DNA of 64,000 bases from Apis mellifera (taxonomy: Eukaryota > Arthropoda > Insecta > Hymenoptera > Apidae), in NCBI RefSeq assembly GCF_003254395.2, contig NC_037641.1, positions 3,691,001-3,755,000 on the forward strand, given 5' to 3'. The notes below the pieces were generated by a model. That model was not told the origin of the DNA. It saw only the letters and a program-made list of their open reading frames with translations, and ran no database searches. Positions 11,901-24,158 of the stretch are shown here, in pieces. How positions within the stretch are numbered: position 1 is the stretch's first letter; each line of letters opens with the position of its first letter. The translations under genes and the position numbers were made by a program.

Positions 11901-14900
11901 CTGGCTAAGCCTGATAATATTTCAAGAGCTGCTAAGGAAATATTTAAGTCTGTTTTCCATGATGATATTAATCTATGACAAACTAAATATGTTGCTCTTA
12001 CAAAAAGAGCATGAGCTGAATCTGTAACAATAATCCATATTTTTAATTATTAAAAACATGCGAAATGAAATAATTTTTAAAACATATAATACTATATGAC
12101 TATTACAAATCTTTTGAAATGCAAGCTTTTGCACGATTACCCAAAGGAAGCTTAAATATATAACAAAAATATTGAAATAAAAATAGATGATATTCCAAAA
12201 CATTTTTTATATGCATAATATATAATTAAAAGCAAAACTAATATAAAAAATACTTGTATTTACCAAATGCAATACATTCCTCTTGAAGAGTTGTAATATC
12301 AGAGGTATCACCGAGCGAGCGTTGATCACTGGATATGCTTATTTGACTGGCAGAATCACTGGTGACTATTAAGCAATGATGAAACAGTACAATGATGAAT
12401 GCATAACAAAACACAATTATAATAATAAAAATGAATGATACATTAGAAGCACGCATAAAGCAAATAAAATAGAAAGTAATATTAAGCATTATGATTTTAC
12501 ACTGCATGTGAAGCAAAATTATTGAATTCTATTTTACAAGCAATTGATGTTAATAAATTGCCATTTTAAATAGAATTAAATAATGAAATATTAATTCCAA
12601 CTTAATGAAATGATTATTTGCAATTATTTTTAAAATTTTAAATTTTAAAGATAATTCTCTAAAAAATATAAAATAATGCATTCAATTCATTCAGTTTATT
12701 AGTAGAATGATTATTTGCAATTATTTTTTAAATTTCAATGTAAAGATAATTCTTTAAAAAATATAAAACATTGCATTCAATGTTTATAGATGTAATTTAA
12801 TAGTTAAATAACAAACCTGATGATAATAAATTTACAGTAGGATCATGTGCTATAGTATCAGGTTGTGTAACTTGTTCAACTTCTTCTGCTGCTGCAGAAT
12901 CTTGTACACTTAACAAAAGAGCACCTTAAAAAAAAAAAATAATTTGTATATATGTTAAAAAAAATAATAGTATTATATTAAATATAACTTACCTAACAAC
13001 ATATGTGTATTCTGAGAATCAGTTTCAACTTGTAATGCATTTATAAGCAAATTCATAAGTTTTGATTTTAATTGCGCAAATGTTACATGATTTTTTTCAC
13101 TAATCATTGAATTTATAAATGTTGGAAGTTCTTTAATAGTAAGATTCTATAAAATAAAAATTATTATAAAAAGAAATTATTTAATATTATTATAATGAAA
13201 AAAATATTTATGTGTTAATTACTTGGAAGTGTAAAGGTAATACTAGTATTGATATTAGTAGATGTATTGAGGCCCTTCGTAAATCTGATTTTGATACAAC
13301 ATTAGATTTAAGTTTTAAATCTTTTTCTGGAAGTACAGTTTCTAATGCTGATATTACTGCAGGTACTAATACTTGTACGCCATTTAAATCTAGACGAAAT
13401 AAATCAGCAGAATTCAAAAGAATACTTGCTAATGTTTCTCCACATTCTCGAGACTGTAATTAAAATTTATATATATATATATCATATATACTCTTACAAA
13501 TACATTATATTCTTTCATAATGTCAAGTTCATCAACTTTACTTCATCAACTTTAAGACCATGATTCATTGCTTGATAAAATCTGGACAGATAAATGGGTA
13601 AAATTTCTTCTCCAGTTTTTTTAGCACAAAATATTCGGCATAATGCACCTAAAGCTTCAGCTCTTCCAGATTCATAACGATCTATACAAAGAGCTGGTGG
13701 AACATCATTAATAGCTTCTTGTAAAGAACTAGGGCCCTCAACAAGTACAGAAGATGGACGTTTTGATGCACCTGATGGTTCTGTTTATTAAGAAAATTAA
13801 TTTTTACATTATTTAATCAAATTTAATAATATATGTAATGTTACATATTTAATATATAATGCTTACGTGGTAAATTTTGTGTCCATCCATCTGTACCTAT
13901 AAATGCAGCTTCAAATAACCATTCACCAAAAAGATGTAATATACTATTACATTTTGGACGTCCTGGAGCTAAAGGAGGTCTTATATCTTGAACTAATGAA
14001 GTCATAGCTATAAATGTAATTATAAAATAATTAAAAAGCTTATAACATAAATAATATAGCATAAATTAAATAACTATAAAGCTTTAAATATAATACATTG
14101 AATAAAATTATATTATTGAAATAATTATTGAAATTTATAAATTCTTACATGTTGTACTTGAAGCTGAAGATGGTCCAGAATTAGACATTAATATAGGTGG
14201 TGTACTTGAAACTCGACTCGTTGTTAAACCGATCAAGGAAGCTTTTGGAATTCCTATAATAAAAATAGTTATATAAAATATAATTACTAATTAATATATA
14301 ATTTTAATATTTTTAATTTATTAAAATATTTTTTTAAATAAAAAGAAAAAAGATATTTATAAAAAGCATTATTTAATAAAAATATATACAATTTTATAGA
14401 TAAAATATAATTGCAAAATACCAAAAGATAAAGTGCTCAATACCCTTAGTCACTGCAGAAGGTGTTACACTGAAACTTTTGGCAAGTCTGCGTTGTGTTG
14501 GAGGTGTAGGAGAAGGTTGTGTCATATCCTTACTACTTGATTTATCCCACCCTACACCTCCACTTCCAGCACTAGCAGATCCACATGTGATGGTAGATAC
14601 ACAACATTCTTCCCAGCAACATGCCTGTGAAACTCCTAAAACATTTGTGACTGCGTGCAACCATCACCAACAAAGCAAGTTGGAAACTCCATATCCTATT
14701 ATAGGTATTTCAAAGTAAATAGGAAAAGTATTGAAGGAGATCATTTTAATTTTTTTAGTATTTTTGTAGTATTTATAATTTGCATATATATGATCCCAAG
14801 AATGTGATATCAATTATATTTGAAAATTTTATACAATTTAATTGTATAAATAAAAAGTATAAAAAAAAAAACTTACCAAGAAAAGCATCAACTTGTCCAG

Positions 14901-16751
14901 CTATACCTTTAATGGCTTTCAAAAATATTTGTGGTAAACTCTGTAAACATGGATGTTGACATGGATCTATTACATTTGGACTAGCAATAGCATATTGTAA
15001 AAATGCTTGTGTTTGTGAAATAACAGCAGGTCTGCATAAATCAACAGGATCTCCTATAGTTCGCAAAAGTCTATACCAGGCTTGGGCTACTGCTTCATCT
15101 GACATTGTAGGTGGTACAAGTTGTGAATCTTCTTCACCTAAATATATTATATAATATAATAATGTAAATTATTTTTATGAAAAACAATATAATTATATAA
15201 TATGCATTGATAAGAATAAATTTTGAAAGAAGATGCAAGTTTAATTTTTCAATAATCTCATTTTTTTCTAATACAATCATAAGAATCGATCAAGTTTTCA
15301 AATGTCATCTAAATAAAATCATACAATATTTTATATCAATGATTTAGATAAAGCAAGTGCTTTTCAAAAGATATCTTATACATACATAATATGTATTAAT
15401 GATTATAATAAATGAAAATAACTAACTTATTTTTAATTCTGGAAACATTGGACCATACATAATTTGTAAGAGTCTTGCTGTAAGAGCAAGACAAACACGA
15501 TTCCATTGTTCTACCAATGCTAATCTATGCCGCCAACGAAGACATGATTCTCTTAATGTACGCCATAATGGTGGTGATGGAAAATTTCGTTCACATGCTA
15601 CTAACCATACCTAAAAATATTTTTACATTTACTAATTACTAATTCTTATTATATTAATATTTATTTTATGAAAATATAATACCTCTAATAATACACCTAA
15701 AACTCTTTCACATAATTGCTCTCCAACATCTTCTCTTGTTGCTGGAGGAGCTAAAAGTGCATCATTAATACCAATAAGAAATAATAATAAGCTTTCCCAA
15801 GTTTCCCTCTCTAAAGTAGCAGGTCCTCTTGCAATTTGTTGTAATGTTCTAAGTACTCTATGACATAAAACAGCTTGCCGATTAATTGTATCTGTTCCTG
15901 TAAACAATATTTAATGTTTCATAAAAATTATATATTTATAGTTGTTAAAATATAAACTTGTTTTGTACCGAATAATATAATTATTTTAGTTATAAATTAC
16001 CTAAATCCTGATATAAAAATGGCCAGACTACAAAGAAAAAGACAACAAAAAAATTGTTAGATAAAAATATATCCAACATTTAAATTCCAATTTCTCGATA
16101 AAATTTTCTTGAAATTATAATTATAATTATAATATATTATATGTGATATGGAATGAAAATAAAATAAGGTAAAAAATATAATTTAAAATAATTTATTTTA
16201 CCTTCTCCTTTTCGTGGAACAAACAAATTATGAAAATGACTGATTATTTTTCTGGCATAGAAATTAGGATCATCTATAATTGGTCTAGGTACACAAATCT
16301 TTGGTGTAGAATATAATGCAGATAACCATTCACAATATACATTAACACAGTCTCGAACAGTATCATGTTCAGCTAGAGGTAATGATAGTCCAAAGCATAT
16401 TACTTCCATACACCATTGAACTTCTTTATCTGTACATAATGGACTAGGTTCAGCTGCTTGTGTAATACCAAGATTTGCAGCCAATTGACGTACAATAGAT
16501 AAAGCAACTTCCTTTCCAGCTCCAGGAGAAAATTTCTCTAGAACACTTTGACTTTCTTCTGAGCCTTGTTGAATTAAAACACTTAGAGAAGCCCATTCGG
16601 AATACATTCCGCCTTGGGTATCCTAAATGGATATATTATAATTAAGTATCATAATAAATAAATAATTAAAATAATAAATAATTATATAATAATATAAAAA
16701 AAAAGTTATTATTACCTTAAGATTAACTCTGTTAAACACGCCTAAATTCAT
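8998..16751 (-). CDS. RalGAPB: Ral GTPase-activating protein subunit beta
   Basis: Non-catalytic scaffold subunit of the RalGAP complex, which with an alpha subunit inactivates RalA/RalB in the cytosol. Exons high to low: 16716-16751, 16202-16622, 15683-15897, 15427-15610, 14877-15137, 14444-14635, 14149-14253, 13867-14007, 13542-13780, 13223-13453, 12993-13146, 12817-12924, 12264-12365, 11881-12021, 11474-11634, 11227-11400, 10743-11152, 10247-10658, 9860-10172, 9515-9769, 9189-9438, 8998-9124. They close to 1543 residues; vertebrate RALGAPB is about 1490. Recognisable landmarks are MYSEW at the conserved N-terminus, LFVPR, KTGEEILP, EFQTARLFLSHFGF, DSTIPGF-like TIPGF, and PPHVRRR near the C-terminus in the Rap/Ran-GAP-like region. 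The family's usual start is the MYSEW methionine (16607); the first exon adds 17 residues in frame and may be leader instead. Two candidate microexons are annotated separately. Confidence 0.95.
11704..11718 (-). other. Candidate 15-nt microexon of RalGAPB
   Basis: A 15-nt segment flanked by CATGCAG and GTTAAA in the intron between the exons at 11881-12021 and 11474-11634. It is in phase and would insert five residues (about ARKLT). Skipping it gives a spacing closer to the vertebrate protein. The donor is weak, so this is a low-confidence call. Confidence 0.35.
12609..12782. repeat. Intronic tandem duplication (2 copies, about 78 bp)
   Basis: Within a RalGAPB intron, 12609-12687 and 12706-12782 share the same order of motifs (gattatttgcaattatttt, then aaagataattct, then aaaaaatataaaa, then gcattcaat) with scattered substitutions and small indels. 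It is a local direct duplication with a roughly 97-bp period and has no coding content. Confidence 0.75.
16001..16027 (-). other. Candidate 27-nt cassette microexon of RalGAPB
   Basis: Preceded on the minus strand by TTTCTTTGTAG and followed by GTAATT, this 27-nt stretch fits the phase-1 junction between exons 2 and 3 and would add nine codons reading VWPFLYQDL. The tryptophan/proline-containing peptide is unlike the translation of surrounding AT-rich intron. The gene also closes without it, which matches the length of the vertebrate protein here, so alternative inclusion is likely if it is real. Confidence 0.55.
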
Positions 16752-18149
16752 AGATTATTTTATGCTTTGATGTCTTTTAAGAATTAGAAAAAAGAAAGTA
16801 AAATTTTATATATATTCTTGCAATCTTTTAATTTTAAAAAATTTGTAAATTTATGTCGTACATATAAAACTAATACGATCATATGAAGAATTATATATAA
16901 TTTTTAAATTAACAAACATTATAAAATATATATAAATATGTGTAAAACTTGACAGTTGCAAATGCTACTTGACAGGTTGATACGGTTATCACTACTATGT
17001 AATAGATTCTAAATGCAATTTTTATTGGCTGTTCTATAATTCTATTATATATAGCGTTTTCTTCGTCTGAGAAAGACGAAGAATGTCCCCATATAATTTG
17101 ATTATTAAAAGATTTATAAAATAAAAAATATTTCTAATTAAAAAATAAATAAATTCATAATTATGAATTACAAATAAATTATATATTTATTTTATAAAAA
17201 TAATTTTTATTATACATTAATTCTTCATATATATATATATATATATATATAATTATATAAATATATAGATATAATATATACATATACATATAATGAAGAT
17301 ATATAATATATACATATATAATTTTTATATAAAATTTTTTCAAATAAAACAAATTAAATAAAATATGAAAAAGAATTATATCAATAAATATATAAATATA
17401 TAAAATATATTTATACGTGTATTTATACACTGAATATATGTTGTATAAATATATATATGATTATATTTTTTTAAATTTTTAGATAATTAAAGATTCCTAG
17501 TAAGTTTTTTTTTAAAAAAATTGAGTGAAAAATAATTTAATTCATTACATATTTTGATTGGATGATTTTCTATCGATAAAGTAGATGAAAAGTAGAAGAC
17601 AACTCTTTAGCTCTACCTACTGGATAGGACGACAAGTATTACGATCTTGTGTATTGTATTACTCATTTTTTTGTGTATGGTATGTATCTAAATCTTGAAA
17701 CGAAAAACATCGACAGATGGCTCAAGATCATGTTATGACTAATATTTCCAGTTGAATTTATAGAGACATATAAAAATTATATTAATTAAAGCTAAGTGCA
17801 AATATAGAATTGAAAATAACTAATTTAAAAATAATGTTTCTGAATATAAATCGAATTTAAAGTTACAGTTTCGTATATTTGTGCATCGAGGTAAATAGCG
17901 AATGAAACATGGCGTTTGTTTCTTTCATATGTTTCGAAGATATTGCTTCTTGATTTTTTCTTTTAAGTTCTTAATTATCAACGCGGATAATACGCGACCA
18001 ATGAACTGAGGTTTTTTCCTCATAACACTTCTTCGTAAGTGTACAAACAATCAATGCTTATTTCCTATATTTAAGTTTAAAAAATGAAGAAAAATATCAC
18101 TTGTGTCTTTTGAGATGTGGAACATTTTTGAAATATTGAAGAATACAGT
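16752..18149. other. Divergent intergenic region between RalGAPB and wapl
   Basis: The two genes are transcribed away from each other from this 1.4-kb spacer, so it should hold both promoters. Sequence nearest each gene is less AT-biased (about 16940-17090 and 17560-18140), while 17150-17460 is dominated by TA-rich simple sequence, including a pure (TA)n run at about 17227-17250. I see no RNA gene or credible ORF. Confidence 0.6.
17227..17250. repeat. (TA)n microsatellite
   Basis: Uninterrupted alternating T and A of about 24 bases, embedded in further TA-rich sequence between the divergent RalGAPB and wapl promoters. Confidence 0.9.
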
Positions 18150-21100
18150 ATGACGTCCCGTAGTTACACAAAATCTTACAGTCGTAAGGTCAATAGTGTG
18201 ACACCTGGGAGTATTCAATTTGATAAGCTTTTTAGGGAAAATAGCAATCGACCTTCTGCTGCTAAATCAGCAGGTACTGTTGGAAAATGGGGTATAACAT
18301 CTTTTACATCTATCAGAAGTACGAATATCAATGGTATGTATTTTTTTTGTCTTATCTTATGTCTTGTCTTATTCTATATTATTATCACAAATATTTATTT
18401 AATTAATAAATTTTTAGCATGTTTAGCATTTAATATCTAATAATAAAATTATTAAAAAAATTTTATCTTATATTCTATATATTTAAAATATTTTGTTTTA
18501 ATTGAAATTAATTTAAAAGATATATTAATATATATTTTGCTTGTTTATTATTATAACATTTATATAAATAATAACTTTGTTAATAATTAAGATTTTTAAA
18601 AAAATTATACCAATATTATTTTATTTACAGGAAGGAGAGATGATATCCATAATACATTTGGTGCAAAAAGAGTAAAACTTGATTATGGAAATCAGAATGC
18701 TCGTGTAAATTCTGGGAAAGATCCATTTTCTTTTGAAACTGATCCTGACAATAAATCAGATGTTGCACCACCAATTGTTAAACCTAAAAAGTTTTTTAAG
18801 AGTAGAAATGTTCCATCTTCAATAGAAGAATCTCGCCAGGATGTGGCGATATACAGACAAGTACCTGATTCACATTATGGTCGAGCTCGTACTCAAAAAA
18901 CTTCTCCACAACCACCACCACAACTAAAACAATCTTTAACAAAAATATCAAATGCTCCAACTAAAAAAGTAACAGATACTTTAGAAGGAACCAATATTGA
19001 TCCTCCTATTAGAGAAGAAGGAAAACCTCCTATTGTATTGAGAATATGCAAAGGTACAGCACAACTAGTCTGTGGAAATGTACAAAACACTCAACAACCA
19101 GAACCTGAAACTTATAGAATTTCTACACCTCTCATTAGCCCTACAAAAGTAGATATGGAACGCAAAAATTTTAATGTAGATACATTAAAATCTGATCATA
19201 AGACAGTTCGTTCTCAAGAACCTATTATCTCCACTGTATCAATACCATTAGAAAATTCAGAAATGCGTAGAACTACCCGTAGTCGGGCAAAAAATTTACA
19301 ATTAGATTTAACTACAACATCTTCTATTGTATCTACAGCAACATCTAATTCACATAGTTCTGGTCTTTCTTTAACTCTTAGGAAATCTGTTACCGATTCC
19401 AATAATACATTAATATCTCATTATGATATTGTTAAGACTGATTGTGGTTCTACATATTCTTGTAAACCAGCAATTGAACCATTAATTGGGCGTGATCAGC
19501 CACTGCCAACTACAACTCAAGAATTAATTGATATATTATCAAGTGATTCTGATCCTATGCAAACAAGACCAATGATAATAAATACTTCAGAGACTGAAGA
19601 AAATACAGAAACTGTTCCAGATGATGTTCAACATTGTTCTATAGATATTCCAACAAATGAAGTAATTTCTGAATCCTCTTCACAACATGAATCGAAACCA
19701 GAATTAGAATCAGTATCAGAATTAAAATCAGAATCAGAATCAACACTGGAGTTAGGAATAGAACCAGAACCAGAACCAGAAACCGAACCAGATCCAGAAC
19801 CAGAACCTGACACTGAAGTAGAAACAGAACAAAGTACTCGTATCACTGATAATGACACAGCTACAGCTAAAACTTTAGTTGACCAAGATTGGTTTTCTGG
19901 AAGTGATGATAGTGAAGGTGTGAGTGGTAATGCAGAAAATGATATAGCATTACATGTAACAAGTACAGTTACAGAATCACAGCCATTAAGTACTCCATGT
20001 ACAACTATTCAGAAACCTGCTACTAAAAAGGGAAGTATTTTTAAAAGTCGCTCAACTGGTGCAACAAATGGAAATAAAAGAAGAGCATTGTATAAACATA
20101 AATGGTGTGATAGTGATAAAGAATCTAGTACTACAGATACTTCTAATGTTGGAAATAGTACACCTATTATTGCTTCAGGATCTCATAGTGGAACAGGTCC
20201 TGTAGCATATGAAGAAGAATTTGATCCTTCACAGTTAACAAGAGTTGTAACATATCCTGAAACTGATACAGGTTTTGAAGATGAATCTGATGCTATAACA
20301 AGTGTTCGTTGTGGTAGGAAGATAAAGGGGGTATGTATATTATATAATTTATATATTATTAAATATTTAATATTAAATAATATTTATTTTTTTAGTTTTA
20401 CACAGTAGTAAAAAATGTGAAAAAAGCTCATCAAATTCAAGAAAGTGGAGAATTTCAAGAGTTTAATGATGATGTTGAATATATATTAGATACTTTAAGA
20501 GAAAACAATCCAAATGCTACTCGTTGCCTTTCAGCTATAAGATTGGCAAGCAAATGTATGGCACCTGCATTTCGTATGCATGTACGCGCTCATGGAACTG
20601 TTGCTAAGTTCTTTAAAGCTCTTCATGATGCTACAAAAGATCAGGTATACAATTTTATTTTTACATAGTATAATTAAAAAATATATATATTATGTATATT
20701 TATCAATTTTATTAATGAAAATTATTATTTAAATAAAATTATGTATTTTGTAGAGTCTTGCTTTATGTACAGCAACAGTAATGTTTGTATTAAGTCAAGA
20801 TCGTTTAGCTATGGATTTAGATCGTGATTGTTTAGAACTAATGTTAAGTTTGTTAGAATCTGATGCCAGTCACAAGGATGCACTTGATGATTGTGGCCTT
20901 AGTCGAGCAGAATTGTTAAAAAATAAAGAAAAAGTACGCCAGTTATGCGCTGATATTCAAGCTCAAGGACATGCAAAACATTTAAATCTCGATAATATAA
21001 CTGTACGTATTATTTTTATTCATAATCAGAAAATAAAAAATAAAATATAAAAAATTAAATGAATACATACAAATTTTTTTTGAATTAGGTTGGTCAACTT

Positions 21101-22789
21101 GCTATGGAGACACTTCTTAGTCTTACATCAAAACGTGCTGGTGAATGGTTTAAGGAAGAACTTAGAGAATTGGGTGGTTTAGAACATATTGTAAAAACAA
21201 TCAGAGATTGTCATCGCCATATTAATACACAAAATATTACAAAATCTGATTGGACAGATCCATTATTAGATAAATTACGTAAAGTTGATAGATGTTTACG
21301 TGTATTAGAAAATGTAAGATATGTTTTCAAATAAAAAAAAATATAATATTTTCATATATTTTTAAATCAAATATATCACAATAATAATTTTCTTTTATCA
21401 ATAAAAAATGTTTCAGGTTACTCATATGAATGAAGAAAATCAAGTATATTTATTAAAATATGAAAATGGAATTTTAGTCAGCACTTTAGCAAATTTATAT
21501 CATCTTTGTGGACAAGAAATTCCTATTTATCCTACTATAGATCCAAGTGATAAAACTTCCACTGGTGCTGTTATTAGAGAATGTTTGTTTGCTATTATTA
21601 AAGTTCTTATTAATCTTACACATCGATTTAACAGACAATGTAGGATTTTATTATGTTTTGCCTTTTAAAAAATATTAACAATTTATTTTTAAAAGATATA
21701 ATTCGATATTTTACAATTATTTCAGCTTTTGGAAGTAAATCATTAGGTTCACAACCAGGTGTTTTAGATTGCAGTCTATATCTTTTATTGCGCGTACCCG
21801 AATCACTTCCTGAAGAAAAACGTTTTGATATGATGATGTTAGCTTTGATTTTATTGATAAATTTAGTGGAACAATGTGATGATAATAAACAACTTCTTAT
21901 CGAATCAAAAGCTCCTTCATCAATAGAAAATATTTTTGATGGTAAATACTTTACAAACTATTTTATTTCATGAATTTACTATATCTTATTATTACTTAAT
22001 ATGTTATATCTTTAATATGTTAATATTACTTCTATATAAAAAAAGCAGAGGAAAGTGGAGTAGAATGTTTAATCGATCTATTTTATAAACAAGAAGAATT
22101 AGCTCGTGCTGAAGAACAAAAAACTGATGCTATTTTAGATGGTAAAAAAGATTCTGAGCAAACTGAAACTGTATCAACAACAACTAAATCTCAAGAAGAA
22201 TTTATTGAAGAAACTGTTACAAAATGTTTGTATAATTTCTGGTTTATTTAACTTTTAAAATAATAAATTTTATAAAATATTATATAATTTAAAAAATTGT
22301 TTTATAGTATTACAAAAAGCTGGACGTCATATGGAGCACACTTTAATAGGAGCATATGTAGTGCTCTTACTTGGTTACTTAATAATGGATAACAAAGTAA
22401 TAAATTTAAAAATTTGATATTACAAAAATAGTATTATAAAAGAAAATAACATAATTTTAATTATAGGATTATGAATTGCTGGTACGCAGCAGACTTCCCG
22501 ATAATAATTTTACAACTATGGTATCTGTACTTCAAAAATTTTTCAATTTCATGAATTTAACGGCGTCGGTAATTATTTTTAATTTTTATTCATACAAAAG
22601 ATCATCAGAAACTTTGAAAGAATAAATAATTTATTTTAGAATGAAGTAAGCAGTTGTGGAATTGCTGCTACAGAAAAGGTGATTAAGTTCCTAAAAATCT
22701 CAGATGCCCGTATTGAAGAAGAGAAAAGTGAATTACCATTATCAGCGTTAGAAGATCCAAATATAATGCTCCACTTATCTTCGTCTTGA
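18150..22789 (+). CDS. wapl: Wings apart-like cohesin release factor
   Basis: Binds cohesin with Pds5 and opens the ring to release it from chromatin; nuclear. Exons: 18150-18333, 18631-20330, 20396-20644, 20754-21002, 21089-21313, 21417-21639, 21726-21941, 22049-22225, 22308-22396, 22467-22568, 22640-22789, closing at 1187 residues, close to the vertebrate length. The N-terminus starts MTSRSYTKSYSRK, the family's MTSR...YSRK signature. Insect-type motifs follow: GTVGKWG and KPKKFFKSRN. The large second exon encodes a low-complexity region with a Glu-Pro repeat (about 19759-19820). The WAPL domain begins near residue 629 and includes TRCLSAIRLASKC, RMHVRAHG, METLLSLTSKRAGEWFKEEL and LLQKAGRHMEH. 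The start codon is the first in-frame ATG and gives the conserved N-terminus. Confidence 0.97.
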
Positions 22790-24158
22790 TTGATATCACA
22801 TTTACATATTTGATATTTTTTATTACCCTGGCAAGCAAAAAGAGCCAAAGTTATATGTGTCCAACGAAGGAAATTCTATCTATTGCAGTATGAATGGACC
22901 TGTTTCATATTGACTATATATTTTGATATATATTTATTCACTTAAGTAATTTATTGCTGTACCTTTCATTAAATTGACTTATTTTCCCAATCACAATAAC
23001 AAGTTAGATATTAAGCATAAATTAATTAATTATCTAGAAATTAATATGATAAAAAACTCGCCTTGTAATTACGCATATGGCTCACTTAAATTTTTTAATA
23101 GCATGTATGTAATGTTAATTTACTCGCTTTATCTATCAATTATTTTTTTTAATTTTTTAACTGTCAAGAAGAATGATTATTTGTGAAATTCTTGGCAGAT
23201 AATTCATTTGCTGTATAATGCTATATAAATTTTTAATTTTATTTTGAAATTTCATTTTATTTTACATTTTAAGTTTTGTTATATGATTGGCGGTGTTGGG
23301 GTTTATTGCAACCCATTTAAAATTTGAAATAGCATTATTTTGTAAGTTTATTTTAATATTAAAATTATAGTATAAGCCTTGTAAATGTAAATTTATAAAT
23401 TATAATTGTATCTTAAACTCATAGTTTCAAGTTATTGGATCCCATTAAGAGATATAGGATTTCATGAATCTTTAATAAAATATTTTGTCTTACAATTTCA
23501 GAGAAAAAATAAATAATATATTACATTGTTATGTGTATACAATAAACTATCTCCATAAATTACAAATTTGTAAAATAAATTAATTTCTTTTCATAAATGT
23601 TAAATATATTGTATATCAAATAAATAGAACATAATTTTATTAAATTTTAATTTAAAATTTATATTTTTATTTTTAATTTATAATTAGATGTCATTTTTAA
23701 GAAAAATTAATTTTTTATTTCAAATGAATTTTTAAAAATAATTTCTAATATATTTAATTAGTATCTAATAAAATTTTTGAATTGCAAGAGATTATAAATT
23801 AAAATTAGATTTAAAATTAGACTTTAAAAATTTTGAATTCATTTCTATGAATTAATGCAATATGTATATATCTTATATGTAAAATAAATGAATAATTAAT
23901 GTTGATTATTTTTAATGAAATTTCAAGAAAAAATATTTTTTACATTAATTTATTTACAAATATATATATTAAATTTTTTAATTTATATTTATAAAAGAAG
24001 GTTAAGAGAAGAATCAATCATATAAGAATCATTCGTGACAACTTGTAACATAATATTTAATATTTAATTAATTTATATTATAAATTTAATTATAAAATAA
24101 AGTAATGTAAAAAAATATATATATGTATAATTATTTATCTTAATAACAATATAACAAA
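22790..24158. other. wapl 3' region and spacer to mRpS31
   Basis: AT-rich sequence of 1.4 kb between two genes on the same strand. It begins with the wapl 3' UTR; AATAAA-like hexamers occur in several places (for example near 23470 and 23510), so the poly(A) site cannot be picked by eye. The mRpS31 promoter must lie at the right end. A short methionine-started frame at 22974-23186 is rich in Ile/Tyr/Asn and looks like chance. Confidence 0.55.

Noticed and set aside
17179..17430. Tyr/Ile-rich minus-strand frame
   Set aside because: It is translation of TA-rich simple sequence between two promoters.
19628..19858. Antisense frame with Gly/Ser repeats
   Set aside because: It is the reverse reading of the wapl Glu-Pro repeat; the sense frame is clearly the coding one.
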